From assembly GCF_013205025.1 (NCBI RefSeq), contig NZ_JABMLE010000002.1:1131670-1195669 (forward strand): a stretch of 64,000 nucleotides of DNA, in the 5' to 3' direction. This DNA comes from Rathayibacter sp. VKM Ac-2857 (GTDB lineage: Bacteria; Actinomycetota; Actinomycetes; Actinomycetales; Microbacteriaceae). The notes under the pieces are model-generated. The model did not search any database. It saw nothing but the letters and a program-made list of their open reading frames with translations, and was not told where the DNA came from. Shown here in pieces: positions 34,078 to 43,011 of this stretch (position 1 is the stretch's first letter; every line of letters starts with the position of its first letter). Position numbers and translations under genes: made by a program.

Positions 34078-35033
34078 CCACCGTGCTGGAGCCGGCGCGT
34101 CGCACGCCCGCACCGCCGCCCGCGGTGACCCCGCCGGCGCGCACTCCCGTCGCGGCGTTCCGCGAGCTCCTCCAGGTCCGCGCCTTCGCGATCCCGCTGC
34201 TCCTCGTGTTCGCGGTGCTGTTCGCGTATCCGCTGGTGCAGTCGCTCTACTGGAGCTTCACCGACTTCGGCGGCTACAGCACCGAGGTGTCCTTCGTCGG
34301 CCTCGACAACTACGCGGCGATCTTCACCGACCCGTCGATGATCGCCGGCCTCGGCTTCACGATCCTCTTCACGCTCGGTACGACGGTCCTCGTCACGGTG
34401 ATCGCGATCCCGGCCGCGGTCGTGCTCAACCGGGCCTTCCTCGGCCGGAACTTCGTCCGCTCGGTCTTCTTCTTCCCGTCGATCCCGAGCGTCGCGATCC
34501 TCGGCCTCGTCTGGGGGTTCATCCTCTCGCCGCTCGGCTCCGGCGCCCTGAACTCGCTGCTGCGGAGCACCCTCGGCATCGGACCCGTGCCGTGGCTGTC
34601 CGACTCCGCGCTCGCCCAGCTCTCGGTGATCGTGGTGGGGGTGTGGTCGACCGCCGGCTGGCACGCGATCCTCTACCTCGCCTACCTGCAGTCCATCCCG
34701 GCCGATCTCTACGAGGTCGCGACGGTGGACGGGGCGAGCGCCCTGCAGAAGTTCCGGCACATCACCGTTCCGCTGCTCACCCCGGCGCTGACGATCAGCT
34801 GCCTGCTGCTGATGACCAGCGGCCTCAAGGTCTACGAGCTGCCGTTCACGCTGACCAGCGGCGGACCCGGATTCTCGACCAACACGATCACGCAGACGAT
34901 CATCCAGAACGGCATCTCGCAGGCCCAATTCGGCCGCGCCTCGGCCCTGGCCGTCGTCTTCATGCTGCTCGTCGGCGCCATCGTCGCCGTGCAGCTCCTG
35001 CTCTCGAACCGACTCGAACGGAGGACGTCATGA
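34074..35033 (+). CDS. CUT1 sugar ABC transporter permease (MalF type)
   Basis: A 319-residue, six-helix permease. Conserved features are PLVQSLYWSFTDF near the N-terminus and the EAA-type loop DLYEVATVDGASALQKFRHITVPLL, which docks to the ATPase. The GTG start overlaps the stop of the dehydrogenase gene. Forms a heterodimer with the next permease. Confidence 0.92.
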   Translation: MTTVLEPARRTPAPPPAVTPPARTPVAAFRELLQVRAFAIPLLLVFAVLFAYPLVQSLYWSFTDFGGYSTEVSFVGLDNYAAIFTDPSMIAGLGFTILFTLGTTVLVTVIAIPAAVVLNRAFLGRNFVRSVFFFPSIPSVAILGLVWGFILSPLGSGALNSLLRSTLGIGPVPWLSDSALAQLSVIVVGVWSTAGWHAILYLAYLQSIPADLYEVATVDGASALQKFRHITVPLLTPALTISCLLLMTSGLKVYELPFTLTSGGPGFSTNTITQTIIQNGISQAQFGRASALAVVFMLLVGAIVAVQLLLSNRLERRTS

Positions 35034-35932
35034 GCCGCACCGTCGCCGCTCCCGCGCCCGCGACCGCCCCCGATCCGGCGAGCACTCCTGCCCCCGCCCG
35101 GTCCGCCGCCCGTCGCTCGGAGGTCCTGCGGCCGGGTGCCCTGCTGACCAGCGCGATCATGCTGCCGCTGGCGCTGATCGTCGGCCTGCCGTTCTACTAC
35201 ATCGTCGTCAACACCTTCAAGACGCAGGCCGAGACGGCCGCCGCTCCGCTCGCGCTGCCGACGGTCTGGCGGCTCGACACCTACACCCGCGTGCTCGAGA
35301 GCGTGCCGATCGTCCAGGCCTTCGGCAACACGCTGCTGGTCACCGCCGTCTCGATCGTGCTGATGCTGCTGATCGGCTCGCTGGCCGCCTTCTCGGTGAT
35401 CCTGCGCCGGTCGCGGTTCGTCACCATCGTCTTCGTGATCGCCTTCCTCGTGCCCGGGCAGGTGACGCTGATCCCGCTCTACCGGCTCTTCGCGCAACTC
35501 GGCCTGGTCGACTCGCTGTGGGGGCTGATCCTGATGTACACCGCAGGATCGGTCTTCTGCTACTTCCTGATCGTCGGTTACATGCGCACCATTCCGGGCG
35601 AGATGATCGAGGCCGCCAAGCTCGACGGCGCGAGCCCGTTCCAGATCTACTGGCGCATCGCGCTGCCGCTCATCCGGCCGATCCTGATCACGGTCGGCGT
35701 GTTCCAGACGATGTGGGTGTGGAACGACTTCCTCACCCCGGTCGTCTTCCTCAGCTCCCCGCAGAACCAGACGCTGGTGCTGCAGGTGTACAAGGCGGTC
35801 GGCGAGTTCTCGGTCGACTGGCCGGCGTTCCTCGCCCTCTCCGTCCTCGCCCTGATCCCGATGGTGATCTTCTTCGTCGCCATGCAGCGGCACATCGTCA
35901 ACGGCCTGCTCGCCGGCAGCGTCAAGGGCTGA
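35030..35932 (+). CDS. CUT1 sugar ABC transporter permease (MalG type)
   Basis: A 300-residue partner permease with LPFYYIVVNTFKTQAE near the N-terminus and the EAA loop EMIEAAKLDGASPFQIYWRIALPLI. A Pro/Ala-rich cytoplasmic leader of about 30 residues precedes the first helix. The ATG overlaps the previous stop and has GGAGGA upstream. No ATPase gene is found in the operon. Confidence 0.92.
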   Translation: MSRTVAAPAPATAPDPASTPAPARSAARRSEVLRPGALLTSAIMLPLALIVGLPFYYIVVNTFKTQAETAAAPLALPTVWRLDTYTRVLESVPIVQAFGNTLLVTAVSIVLMLLIGSLAAFSVILRRSRFVTIVFVIAFLVPGQVTLIPLYRLFAQLGLVDSLWGLILMYTAGSVFCYFLIVGYMRTIPGEMIEAAKLDGASPFQIYWRIALPLIRPILITVGVFQTMWVWNDFLTPVVFLSSPQNQTLVLQVYKAVGEFSVDWPAFLALSVLALIPMVIFFVAMQRHIVNGLLAGSVKG

Positions 35933-35935
35933 CCC

Positions 35936-35978
35936 CTTCCTCCCTCTCCCTCTCCCTCTCCTTCTCCTCTCTCCTCCA
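35936..35978 (+). repeat. pyrimidine-only tract before the binding-protein gene
   Basis: Forty-three bases of C and T only, including three tandem CCCTCT units. It separates the second permease from the binding-protein gene. It carries no ribosome site and could affect mRNA structure, transcript processing or copy-number slippage. Confidence 0.7.
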
Positions 35979-35994
35979 GAAAGCGAATCCTGCA

Positions 35995-37242
35995 ATGACG
36001 CACAGATCCCGCACCCGCACCCGACTGCGCACCGCACTTCTCGGCGGTGTCGCGCTCGCCCTCGTGCTGAGCGGCTGCTCCGCCGCCGGTGGCGACGGGC
36101 GCACGACCCTCACCTTCATGACCTGGGACAGCCCCGAGGTGATGGAGCCGGTGGTCGCCGCCTTCGAGGAGGCGAATCCGGACATCCGCGTCGAGGTCTC
36201 GCACGCGCCTCCGGTCGCCGAGTACATCTCGACGCTGCAGAACCGACTCCTGGCCGGCACCGCCGCCGACGTCTTCGTGATGGGCTCCGAGAACAAGACG
36301 AACCTCATCGACGGCGAGCTCGTCGTCGACATCACCGACGAGCCCTACATGGACGTCATCGCGCCCCTCAACAAGGAGATCCGCGGCAGGGACGGCCGGA
36401 CCTACGGCCTCTCGATCTCGTCCTGGTCGACGGGGCTGGCCTACGACGCCGATCTCGTGGCGTCGCTCGGCTACGACGAGTTCCCGACCGAGTGGGACGA
36501 CTTCGTGCAGCTGCTCCGCGACCTCAAGGAGACGGGCACGACCCCGTACCTCGAGCCGTGGAGCGCGCTGCCCGACAGCATCGCCTCGAGCGTCGGCGCC
36601 GCGAACGCCCGCAACGGCGTGAGTGATCTCGACGCCTTCGACGGCGGCGGCTCCTTCGAGGAGAACTGGGCGGAGCCGCTCGGCCAGTGGGCCGAGCTGT
36701 TCGACGAGGGCCTGATCTCGCAGGACGTCGTCGGGGTGAACGGCGACCAGGTGCTGGAGGAGTTCGTCACCGGTCGCGCCGCGATGATCCCGATGGGTCC
36801 GTGGAACGTCACGAAGGTGCCGGAGCTGAACCCCGACCTGAACTGGGCGATCGCGGGCTTCCCGCAGCCCGACGGCGAGCCGTGGTTCTCGGGCAACGCC
36901 TCGCCCGGCTGGGTGATCAACGCGAAGGCGAAGCAACCGGAGGCCGCGCAGGCGTTCCTCGGCTTCCTCGCCAGCCCCGAGGGCGTCGCCGCCTTCCAGA
37001 AGGCGACCAACTCGATGACGACGACGACCAACTACGAGCCCGCGATCGACGAGCACCTCGCGCCCAACCTGCTCGCTCTGCAGGAGGACCGGGTGTACCT
37101 GCCGCAGGCCGCCTGGCCGCGCTATCAGGACGCGCTGAACGTCGAGATGGTCGCGCAGCTGCAGCTGATGGCGCAGGGGCAGCTGACTCCCGCCGAGGTC
37201 GGGGCGGCGCTGGACGCGAAGGTCGCGCAGCTCGGGGGCTGA
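35995..37242 (+). CDS. extracellular sugar-binding lipoprotein (CUT1)
   Basis: A 415-residue substrate-binding protein. The signal peptide ends in the lipobox LSGC (lipidated Cys28). The mature part is the family 1 binding fold, with LTFMTWDSPEVMEPVVAAFEEANPDI, GRAAMIPMGPWN and a Trp/Gly-rich ligand region (NASPGWVINAKAKQPEAAQAFLGFL). It delivers sugar to the two upstream permeases. The ATG is chosen by the lipoprotein start; the ribosome site (AGAAAG) is weak, and a pyrimidine tract precedes it. Confidence 0.93.
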   Translation: MTHRSRTRTRLRTALLGGVALALVLSGCSAAGGDGRTTLTFMTWDSPEVMEPVVAAFEEANPDIRVEVSHAPPVAEYISTLQNRLLAGTAADVFVMGSENKTNLIDGELVVDITDEPYMDVIAPLNKEIRGRDGRTYGLSISSWSTGLAYDADLVASLGYDEFPTEWDDFVQLLRDLKETGTTPYLEPWSALPDSIASSVGAANARNGVSDLDAFDGGGSFEENWAEPLGQWAELFDEGLISQDVVGVNGDQVLEEFVTGRAAMIPMGPWNVTKVPELNPDLNWAIAGFPQPDGEPWFSGNASPGWVINAKAKQPEAAQAFLGFLASPEGVAAFQKATNSMTTTTNYEPAIDEHLAPNLLALQEDRVYLPQAAWPRYQDALNVEMVAQLQLMAQGQLTPAEVGAALDAKVAQLGG

Positions 37243-37331
37243 CGCTCTCGGCGCCCGGCCTGCCCGGGCCGGGCGCCCCTTATTGACTGCCATTTGTTTC
37301 GACTGCCACTGATTCTGACGAAGGAGACGAC

Positions 37332-37706
37332 ATGATCGAGAACCAGACCCGCCGCGGCGGCTTCGTGCCCGCCGGAGGCGCCACCACGGTCCCGCAGGAC
37401 TGGGGCCGGCTCGAGTGGATGATCGCCGGATCGGAGGGGAACTCCGACGTCCTCACCGTCGGCAAGTGCTTCATCCAGCCCGGCCGCAACAACCCGGTGC
37501 ATCACCACCCCAACTGCGACGAGGTGCTCACCGTCATCCGCGGCCGCATCCGCAACCGGGTGAACGACGACTACGTCGAGATGGGGCCGGGCGACACCAT
37601 CTCCATCCCCCTCGGCGCCACCCACAACGCCGTGAACATCGGCGACGAGGAGTGCGAGCTGCTCATCGTGTTCGACACGGCCGAGCGCGAGGTGATCGGA
37701 GAATGA
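37332..37706 (+). CDS. single-domain cupin protein
   Basis: A 124-residue cupin. Metal ligands are visible in NPVHHHPNCDEVLTVIRG (His-x-His and Glu) and PLGATHNAVNIG (His). It could be a sugar isomerase/epimerase or a mutarotase-like enzyme, or a sugar sensor. AAGGAG lies before the ATG. Its stop overlaps the next gene start, so it belongs to the sugar operon. Confidence 0.85.
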   Translation: MIENQTRRGGFVPAGGATTVPQDWGRLEWMIAGSEGNSDVLTVGKCFIQPGRNNPVHHHPNCDEVLTVIRGRIRNRVNDDYVEMGPGDTISIPLGATHNAVNIGDEECELLIVFDTAEREVIGE

Positions 37707-38494
37707 GCGTGTCGCGGCTGGCGTTCTCGAAGTTCCTGGAGCCTGCGGAGGTTCCGGTGCTGGTGTCGAGCTTCCGGGCGGAGGGGTACGAGGGGCTGCA
37801 GCTGAAGGGGGCGCAGTACGCCGAGTACGTGAACGACCCATCTCGCGCCTTGGCTTCGCTGGGTGAGGATCCGGGGGTCTACTCGGCGCTGATCACCGGG
37901 GATTCTCTGGACGAGGCGGGGCAGGAGCGGATCGCGGCGACCATCGCTTTCGCCGCGGCGGTGGGGGCCGAGCGGATCGTGTTCTGCCACGGGCATCCGC
38001 ACGAGGGGGTGGATGCCGCGATGCGGCGCTCGTTCGCTTCGACGCTGACCGATATCGCCTCTCGGTCGCGGGACGCCGGCGTGGCGTTCTCGCTGCACCA
38101 CCACACGGACCAGCCGGTGATGGAGCTGGCGGACTTCCGCGAGTTCTTCGACGGGCTGGAGCCGGGGGTGCTCGGGCTGACCGTGGACACGGCGCATCTG
38201 GCGCGGTCGGGGGTCGAGGATCTGCCGGGCTTCATCGACGAGTTCGGGGCCTTCGTCGACAACCTGCATCTGAAGGACTACTCGATCCCGGTCGGGCGGG
38301 ACGGGGAGTGGCGGATCGCCGGGGAGGGCGTGCTCGACCTGGGCGGGGTGCTGGACGCGCTCGGGCGGGCGGGGTACGACGGGTGGATCTGCGTGGACGA
38401 GGAGAGCGACGCGACGCTCGAGGAGGGGCTGCGGCGGTCGAAGGGGTGGCTGGGCCGGCACGCCGACGAGGCGCCGGAGCCGCGGGCCACCTGA
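37703..38494 (+). CDS. sugar phosphate isomerase/epimerase (AP-endonuclease-2 TIM barrel)
   Basis: A 263-residue TIM-barrel enzyme of the xylose-isomerase-like/IolE-IolI class. Metal-binding residues appear in SLHHHTDQPVM, LGLTVDTAHLARSG, DNLHLKDY and WICVDEES. It probably interconverts the sugar produced by the dehydrogenase in the same operon. The ATG overlaps the cupin stop. The operon content (dehydrogenase, importer, cupin, isomerase) suggests inositol- or ketose-like catabolism, but the substrate cannot be named. Confidence 0.87.
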   Translation: MSVSRLAFSKFLEPAEVPVLVSSFRAEGYEGLQLKGAQYAEYVNDPSRALASLGEDPGVYSALITGDSLDEAGQERIAATIAFAAAVGAERIVFCHGHPHEGVDAAMRRSFASTLTDIASRSRDAGVAFSLHHHTDQPVMELADFREFFDGLEPGVLGLTVDTAHLARSGVEDLPGFIDEFGAFVDNLHLKDYSIPVGRDGEWRIAGEGVLDLGGVLDALGRAGYDGWICVDEESDATLEEGLRRSKGWLGRHADEAPEPRAT

Positions 38495-38611
38495 TCGGCG
38501 TCGGCGCTCCGCGGTTCGTCACTTTCCGCGCCTCTGCCGCTTCCTTGGCAACGAAAAGTGCCGAACGGCGCGGCCGCCCGGAGCGGAGGCGCTCGACCGC
38601 CTCGAGAACGA

Positions 38612-38631
38612 TGCACTTCCGGGGATGTGCA
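38612..38631 (+). promoter_or_regulatory. inverted repeat upstream of the CHAT gene
   Basis: TGCAC-N10-GTGCA, 56 bases before the chosen start of the CHAT gene, is the best candidate operator for the CHAT/metacaspase operon. No convincing -35/-10 pair was identified. Confidence 0.35.
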
Positions 38632-38686
38632 ATACCCGCTTCAGGAGCACACTGTCGAGCAGAAAGCCCCGACGGAGGGAGTGCTC

Positions 38687-40855
38687 GTGCAGCCGCTCGT
38701 CTCGACGCCGTGGAGCAGCTTCGCCTCGAAGGAGAGGAACCGGCGCGCGATCGGTCTTCTCGACTCCGTCGGCGGCGTCTTCGGCCTCGGACCGCAGGAC
38801 GTCGTCCGGGTCCGCTTCGCGCCGGGGCGCGCGAGCACTGTCTCCCTGGACCTGAACGACTGGGCCGGGCCGGCCGTCGTGATGGGCGGCGGCGAGATCG
38901 TCGCTGTCATCGGCCGGTCACCGCACGGCCGGGACTCCCGACGCCTGAGCTTCCTCGTCGGGCCGCTCCTCCGGGAGCTGCTGATCGTGCTCGTGCGCGA
39001 GGCGCCGTCGTGGGAGCGGGCACCCGGCGGACCGCCGCCGGCGCAGCTGGTCGCTTCCGTCTCGAAGCCGCCCGCCGACGATCTGCGGGAGGCACCCGCC
39101 GACGACGGACGACAGCCGGAGCACGAGGACCGGTGGTCACCCGGCAAGGCAGGAAGGGGGAAGCCGTCCAGGATCGTCCCCGACCTGAGCATGCTCGGCG
39201 GCGGGGACGCGCCCGCTCCGCCGCCGCGCAGTCCTCGCCCGCCGGGGCGCCGGGTCGCCGAGCCAGCGGCGCCGCGGGCGGGCGGGTTCGTGCGGAAGCC
39301 GGTCCCGGCCGCGGCCGCGAACGCGGCGGTGGATCTGCCCGAGACGCTTCGCCTCGGGGTGCTGGAGGATCTCCTCGTCACGGTCGCCGGCGAGGAGGTC
39401 GACCTCGCGACCGTCGCGCATCGGAGCCTCGGCAGCATCCGGGGAGTCGTCGGCCGGCCGGTCCTCGTGCGCTTCGCGGCGGAGCGGGCGATCGTCGAGC
39501 CGGCCGAGCTCTGGCTCCCGTTCCCCGGCGCGGAGGACCGCGGCGAGAGAACGGCAGGGGTCAGAGCCCTGGTGACCGGCCGGGTGAGCGTCTGGGTGCG
39601 CTTCGAGCAGGACGGCGCACTCCTCGGCGTCATCAGGATCGAGTCGGACGCGATCGAGGGCGGAGCGGCGGCCGCGCCGACCCGGCGCCAGGACAGGCTC
39701 GATGCCGAAGCGCACCCCCAGACCGACCGGCTGGACATCACGGAGACGACGGTCGAGATCACCCCGGCGACCGAGATGGCACCGGCGGTCTGCGGCACCG
39801 TGATCGAGTACGACCTGCACACCGCGGGAAAGACCGTGACGGCGACGATGCCGGTCGATCGCCCCGCCCTCCTCCACGACCTCTACACGGGGATCGAGAA
39901 GGTCTGGGTCGAGATCCAGAACGACGTCGGCCGGAACCCGCGCACGAACGGCCGCGCCCGCAGCGCGGGAGCCGAGTTCACCATCCGGCTGCGGGAGATC
40001 GGCGAGAACCTCGCCGAGAAGCTCCTGCCGCCAGAGCTCCGCGCCTTCCTGCACGCGCACCGGAAGGAGATCGAGGGCATCACCTTCTTCACGACCGGGG
40101 CCGCGCTGCCGTGGGAGATCGTGCACCTCTCCGACTCGTCGGGCGGGAACGGCGTGTTCCTCGGCGAACTCGGCATGGTGCGCTGGCTGCAGGGCACGCA
40201 TCCGTCCGCTCACCTCAGCGTCTCGATGGCGCGCGCCCGCTGGCTGATCCCGGAGTACCAGGACCCGCTGCCCTTCCTCACCAACGAGAGGGCCTTCCTG
40301 GAGAAGAGGATGCGCGCGCAGCCTCTCGCCCCCGCCGACCACACGGGACTCGTCTCGGAGCTGACCGCCCGCGGATTCGATCTGCTGCACTTCGCCGGTC
40401 ACGGCGACGTCGATGCGGACGAGCCGCTGACGCAGTACCTCCTGGTCGACCCGGGCGCCACCGTCCGCTACGCGGACACCGAGGTCCGCGCCGGCTTCCT
40501 CCCGCTGACTCCGCCGCCGACGCGGACCGGGCCGATCGTGATGCTGAACGCCTGCCGCACCGGCGAGCTCCGAGCGGATCACGGCGGATTCGCCACAGCG
40601 TTCCTCCAGGGCGGGGCCGAGATCTTCGTGGGATGCCGCTGGTCGGTCGGGTCGCGGGCCGCCTCCAGCTTCACCAGCGCCTTCTACCTGGCGCTCCGCG
40701 ACGGGGCCACTCTCGCACAGGCGTCCTGCCGTGCCCGCGAGAGCGCTCGGAGCGACGACGACGCGAGCTGGATCGCGTACACCGTCTACGGCAACCCGCA
40801 GGCCACCGTCGACTTCGTCGACTGGACGGACGACCACTTGGAGGAGACGCCATGA
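38687..40855 (+). CDS. CHAT-domain caspase-like protease
   Basis: A 722-residue protein with a C-terminal CHAT domain (about residues 450-710), the caspase-related cysteine protease fold. The catalytic dyad is intact: H572 in LLHFAGHGD and C623 in VMLNACRTGE. The usual CHAT sequence before them, LPWEIVHL, and the final DASWIAYTVYGNP are present. The N-terminal 440 residues hold two beta-rich segments joined by a Pro-rich linker and match no domain I know; they may bind partner or substrate. CHAT proteases cut partner proteins in defence and cell-death systems (e.g. Craspase). The GTG at 38687 is chosen for GGAGGGA 6 bases upstream; 38681 and 38558 are alternatives. Its stop overlaps the metacaspase gene. 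Confidence 0.88.
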   Translation: MQPLVSTPWSSFASKERNRRAIGLLDSVGGVFGLGPQDVVRVRFAPGRASTVSLDLNDWAGPAVVMGGGEIVAVIGRSPHGRDSRRLSFLVGPLLRELLIVLVREAPSWERAPGGPPPAQLVASVSKPPADDLREAPADDGRQPEHEDRWSPGKAGRGKPSRIVPDLSMLGGGDAPAPPPRSPRPPGRRVAEPAAPRAGGFVRKPVPAAAANAAVDLPETLRLGVLEDLLVTVAGEEVDLATVAHRSLGSIRGVVGRPVLVRFAAERAIVEPAELWLPFPGAEDRGERTAGVRALVTGRVSVWVRFEQDGALLGVIRIESDAIEGGAAAAPTRRQDRLDAEAHPQTDRLDITETTVEITPATEMAPAVCGTVIEYDLHTAGKTVTATMPVDRPALLHDLYTGIEKVWVEIQNDVGRNPRTNGRARSAGAEFTIRLREIGENLAEKLLPPELRAFLHAHRKEIEGITFFTTGAALPWEIVHLSDSSGGNGVFLGELGMVRWLQGTHPSAHLSVSMARARWLIPEYQDPLPFLTNERAFLEKRMRAQPLAPADHTGLVSELTARGFDLLHFAGHGDVDADEPLTQYLLVDPGATVRYADTEVRAGFLPLTPPPTRTGPIVMLNACRTGELRADHGGFATAFLQGGAEIFVGCRWSVGSRAASSFTSAFYLALRDGATLAQASCRARESARSDDDASWIAYTVYGNPQATVDFVDWTDDHLEETP

Positions 40856-43011
40856 CATCGACCACCGATCGCCTCAGCCGAGCGAGCGTCGCACGACTGC
40901 GGACGTGCGTCGTCTCGACCGATGACGGCTACCTGGCCACCACGTCCGGCGACCCGGAGCCGTTCCCGGAGGACTTCGCAACCACCTCAGACCACGTGCG
41001 GCAGCTCGTCTTCGACCACTTCGCCACCTACGTCGACGCCCTGCCCGCCGGAATTCCACCCCGGATCATGCTGCACGCGCACGGCGGGCTGGTCTCGGCG
41101 ACGTCCGCCCTCGCCTATGCCGACGTGACGGCCGACTTCTGGCGGGCGCACCACGTCTTCCCCGTCTACTTCGTCTGGCGGAGCGGCAAGGGGAAGACCT
41201 TCTTCGACGTCCTCGACGAGACGCTCTCCGGAGGCGACGACGGCACCCGCTCCGCTCCGACCGACGACATCGTCGAACTGCTCTGCCGGTTCGGTCAGGG
41301 CCGGCGCTTCTGGCGGGAGATGAAGGAGGACGCTCGCCGGTGCTCCAGGCCGGAGGGCGGGGCGCTCGCCTTCGCTGAGGTGCTGCAGGAGTACCTCGCC
41401 GACCGGGCGACATCGGAAGAGGCACTCGCGCCCGCGGACCGGCATCCACCCGTCGAGCTGCACGCCGTGGGCCACAGCGCCGGCTCGATCTTCCATTCCG
41501 CGTTCGTCCCCGCGGCCCGGAGGGTCGGCCTGCCGGCGTTCACCAGCCTCGCCCTGCTCGCGCCCGCCATCCGGATCGACGAGTTCCGCAGCACGCTCGC
41601 GAAGGCCGTCAAGAGGAGGGACATCCTCAGCCTGACCCTGTTCACGATGCGGGATGCGGTCGAGAGCGAGGACGACTGCGGACCGTACCGGAAGTCGCTG
41701 CTCTACCTGATCCACGGAGCGCTCGAGAACACGCGGCACGTGCCGCTGCTCGGACTCCAGAAGTGCGTCGACGCCGACCCGGACATGAGCGCCTTCTTCT
41801 CCACCGATCCGAGGATCGCCGAGGCCGTGTACGCCCACACGGAGGCGACAGCGGGCCGGAGCGCCTCCCACGGGGAGCACCACGGCGACTTCGACGACGA
41901 CCTCGCCACGATGAACAGCGTCGCCCGGCGGATCCTGCGGCTGCGCGACGACCAGGCGCTCGCGCGGGACTTCCCGTCCGACGACGCGCACTCCGCGAAG
42001 GCGCCGCGCGCGGGGCGCGATGCGGGGCCGATCGTCCCTGTGCCCGTGCCGGAGCATCACCGGATGCGCGCCCTCTGCATCGGGATCAGCGCCTATGCGG
42101 GCCACGACGCTCTGAACAGCGGCGTGAAGGATGCAGAGCGCTGGGCCGCGGTGCTGGCGGGTTTGGGCTTCGCGCCGACGATCCTGCGCGACAAGGAGGC
42201 TTCCAAGGAGGGGATCATGCTGGCGATCCTGGACCTCGTGCTCACCGCCCGACCGGGCGACGTCATCGTGATCCACTACTCCGGTCACGGAGTGGCCGTG
42301 CCGGACCTCGACGGCGACGAGCGCTTCCGGCACGGCCGCCGTCGAATGGATTCCGCACTCTGCCCGATCGGCTTCCGCGACGGCACCGTCATCGTCGACG
42401 ACGAGCTCGCGCTGATCTGGGAGCAGCTCCGGGAGGGAGTCAACGCGACCCTGTTCTTCGATTCCTGCTACGCCGGCGACGCGGCCCGGAACGCCGGAGG
42501 CGGCGCCCGAGCGGCCCTCGACGGCGGCGCCGTGACAGCCGGCGCGCTGCGGACGGCCGACGATCCGGGGCGGAACATGCGAACCGTCGAGCTGTCGGCC
42601 GCCGAGAGCGCCGCGGCAGGATCGGACTACCGCCAGGCGGGCCCGATCGAAGCGCCCTCTCCGCAGCCCGTCGTGCTGTACAGCGCCTGCTCCCCGACGC
42701 AGGTCGCGTACGAAGGGGCCGAGGCCGGCGACTTCACCGCCCTCGTCGTGCCGCTGGTCGAGGACGCCTACCGTCAGCGACTCACGAACCGCGAGTTCCT
42801 CGACCGGATCATCGTGGCGTTCGGCACGAACCCCGGCCAGGACCCGATGATGACCCCCGCCCTCGAGTTCGACGAGCGTCCGTTCCTCCGGCCGGTGGTC
42901 CCCGTGCCGAGCAGCGGGCAGACCGGGATCGATGCGAGACCTGCTGCCTCGGAGCGGCTCGCCGCCGCAGCCGATCTACTGCGGGCCGCAGCCCGGTTGC
43001 TCGAGAGCTGA
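40852..43011 (+). CDS. alpha/beta-hydrolase-like domain fused to a metacaspase
   Basis: A 719-residue two-domain protein. Residues about 50-330 look like an alpha/beta hydrolase: IMLHAHGGLVSA near the oxyanion position and AVGHSAGSIFHS with nucleophile S209. A His/Asp-rich linker (about 335-395) follows. Residues about 400-680 are a peptidase C14 metacaspase: ALCIGISAYAGHDALNSGVKDAERWA, then H479 in IHYSGHG and C539 in LFFDSCYAGD, both catalytic residues present, and an Asp-rich DLDGDE after the histidine. A C-terminal Ala-rich helix closes it. The ATG overlaps the CHAT stop (ATGA), so the two proteases are made together. This fusion is unusual; a role in regulated cell death or phage defence is inferred from the families. 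Confidence 0.88.
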   Translation: MTSTTDRLSRASVARLRTCVVSTDDGYLATTSGDPEPFPEDFATTSDHVRQLVFDHFATYVDALPAGIPPRIMLHAHGGLVSATSALAYADVTADFWRAHHVFPVYFVWRSGKGKTFFDVLDETLSGGDDGTRSAPTDDIVELLCRFGQGRRFWREMKEDARRCSRPEGGALAFAEVLQEYLADRATSEEALAPADRHPPVELHAVGHSAGSIFHSAFVPAARRVGLPAFTSLALLAPAIRIDEFRSTLAKAVKRRDILSLTLFTMRDAVESEDDCGPYRKSLLYLIHGALENTRHVPLLGLQKCVDADPDMSAFFSTDPRIAEAVYAHTEATAGRSASHGEHHGDFDDDLATMNSVARRILRLRDDQALARDFPSDDAHSAKAPRAGRDAGPIVPVPVPEHHRMRALCIGISAYAGHDALNSGVKDAERWAAVLAGLGFAPTILRDKEASKEGIMLAILDLVLTARPGDVIVIHYSGHGVAVPDLDGDERFRHGRRRMDSALCPIGFRDGTVIVDDELALIWEQLREGVNATLFFDSCYAGDAARNAGGGARAALDGGAVTAGALRTADDPGRNMRTVELSAAESAAAGSDYRQAGPIEAPSPQPVVLYSACSPTQVAYEGAEAGDFTALVVPLVEDAYRQRLTNREFLDRIIVAFGTNPGQDPMMTPALEFDERPFLRPVVPVPSSGQTGIDARPAASERLAAAADLLRAAARLLES

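Noticed and set aside
38308-40851. Upstream extension (about 848 codons) of the metacaspase frame
   Set aside because: It lies out of frame across the isomerase and CHAT genes. The ATG at 40852 overlaps the CHAT stop and begins protein-like sequence.
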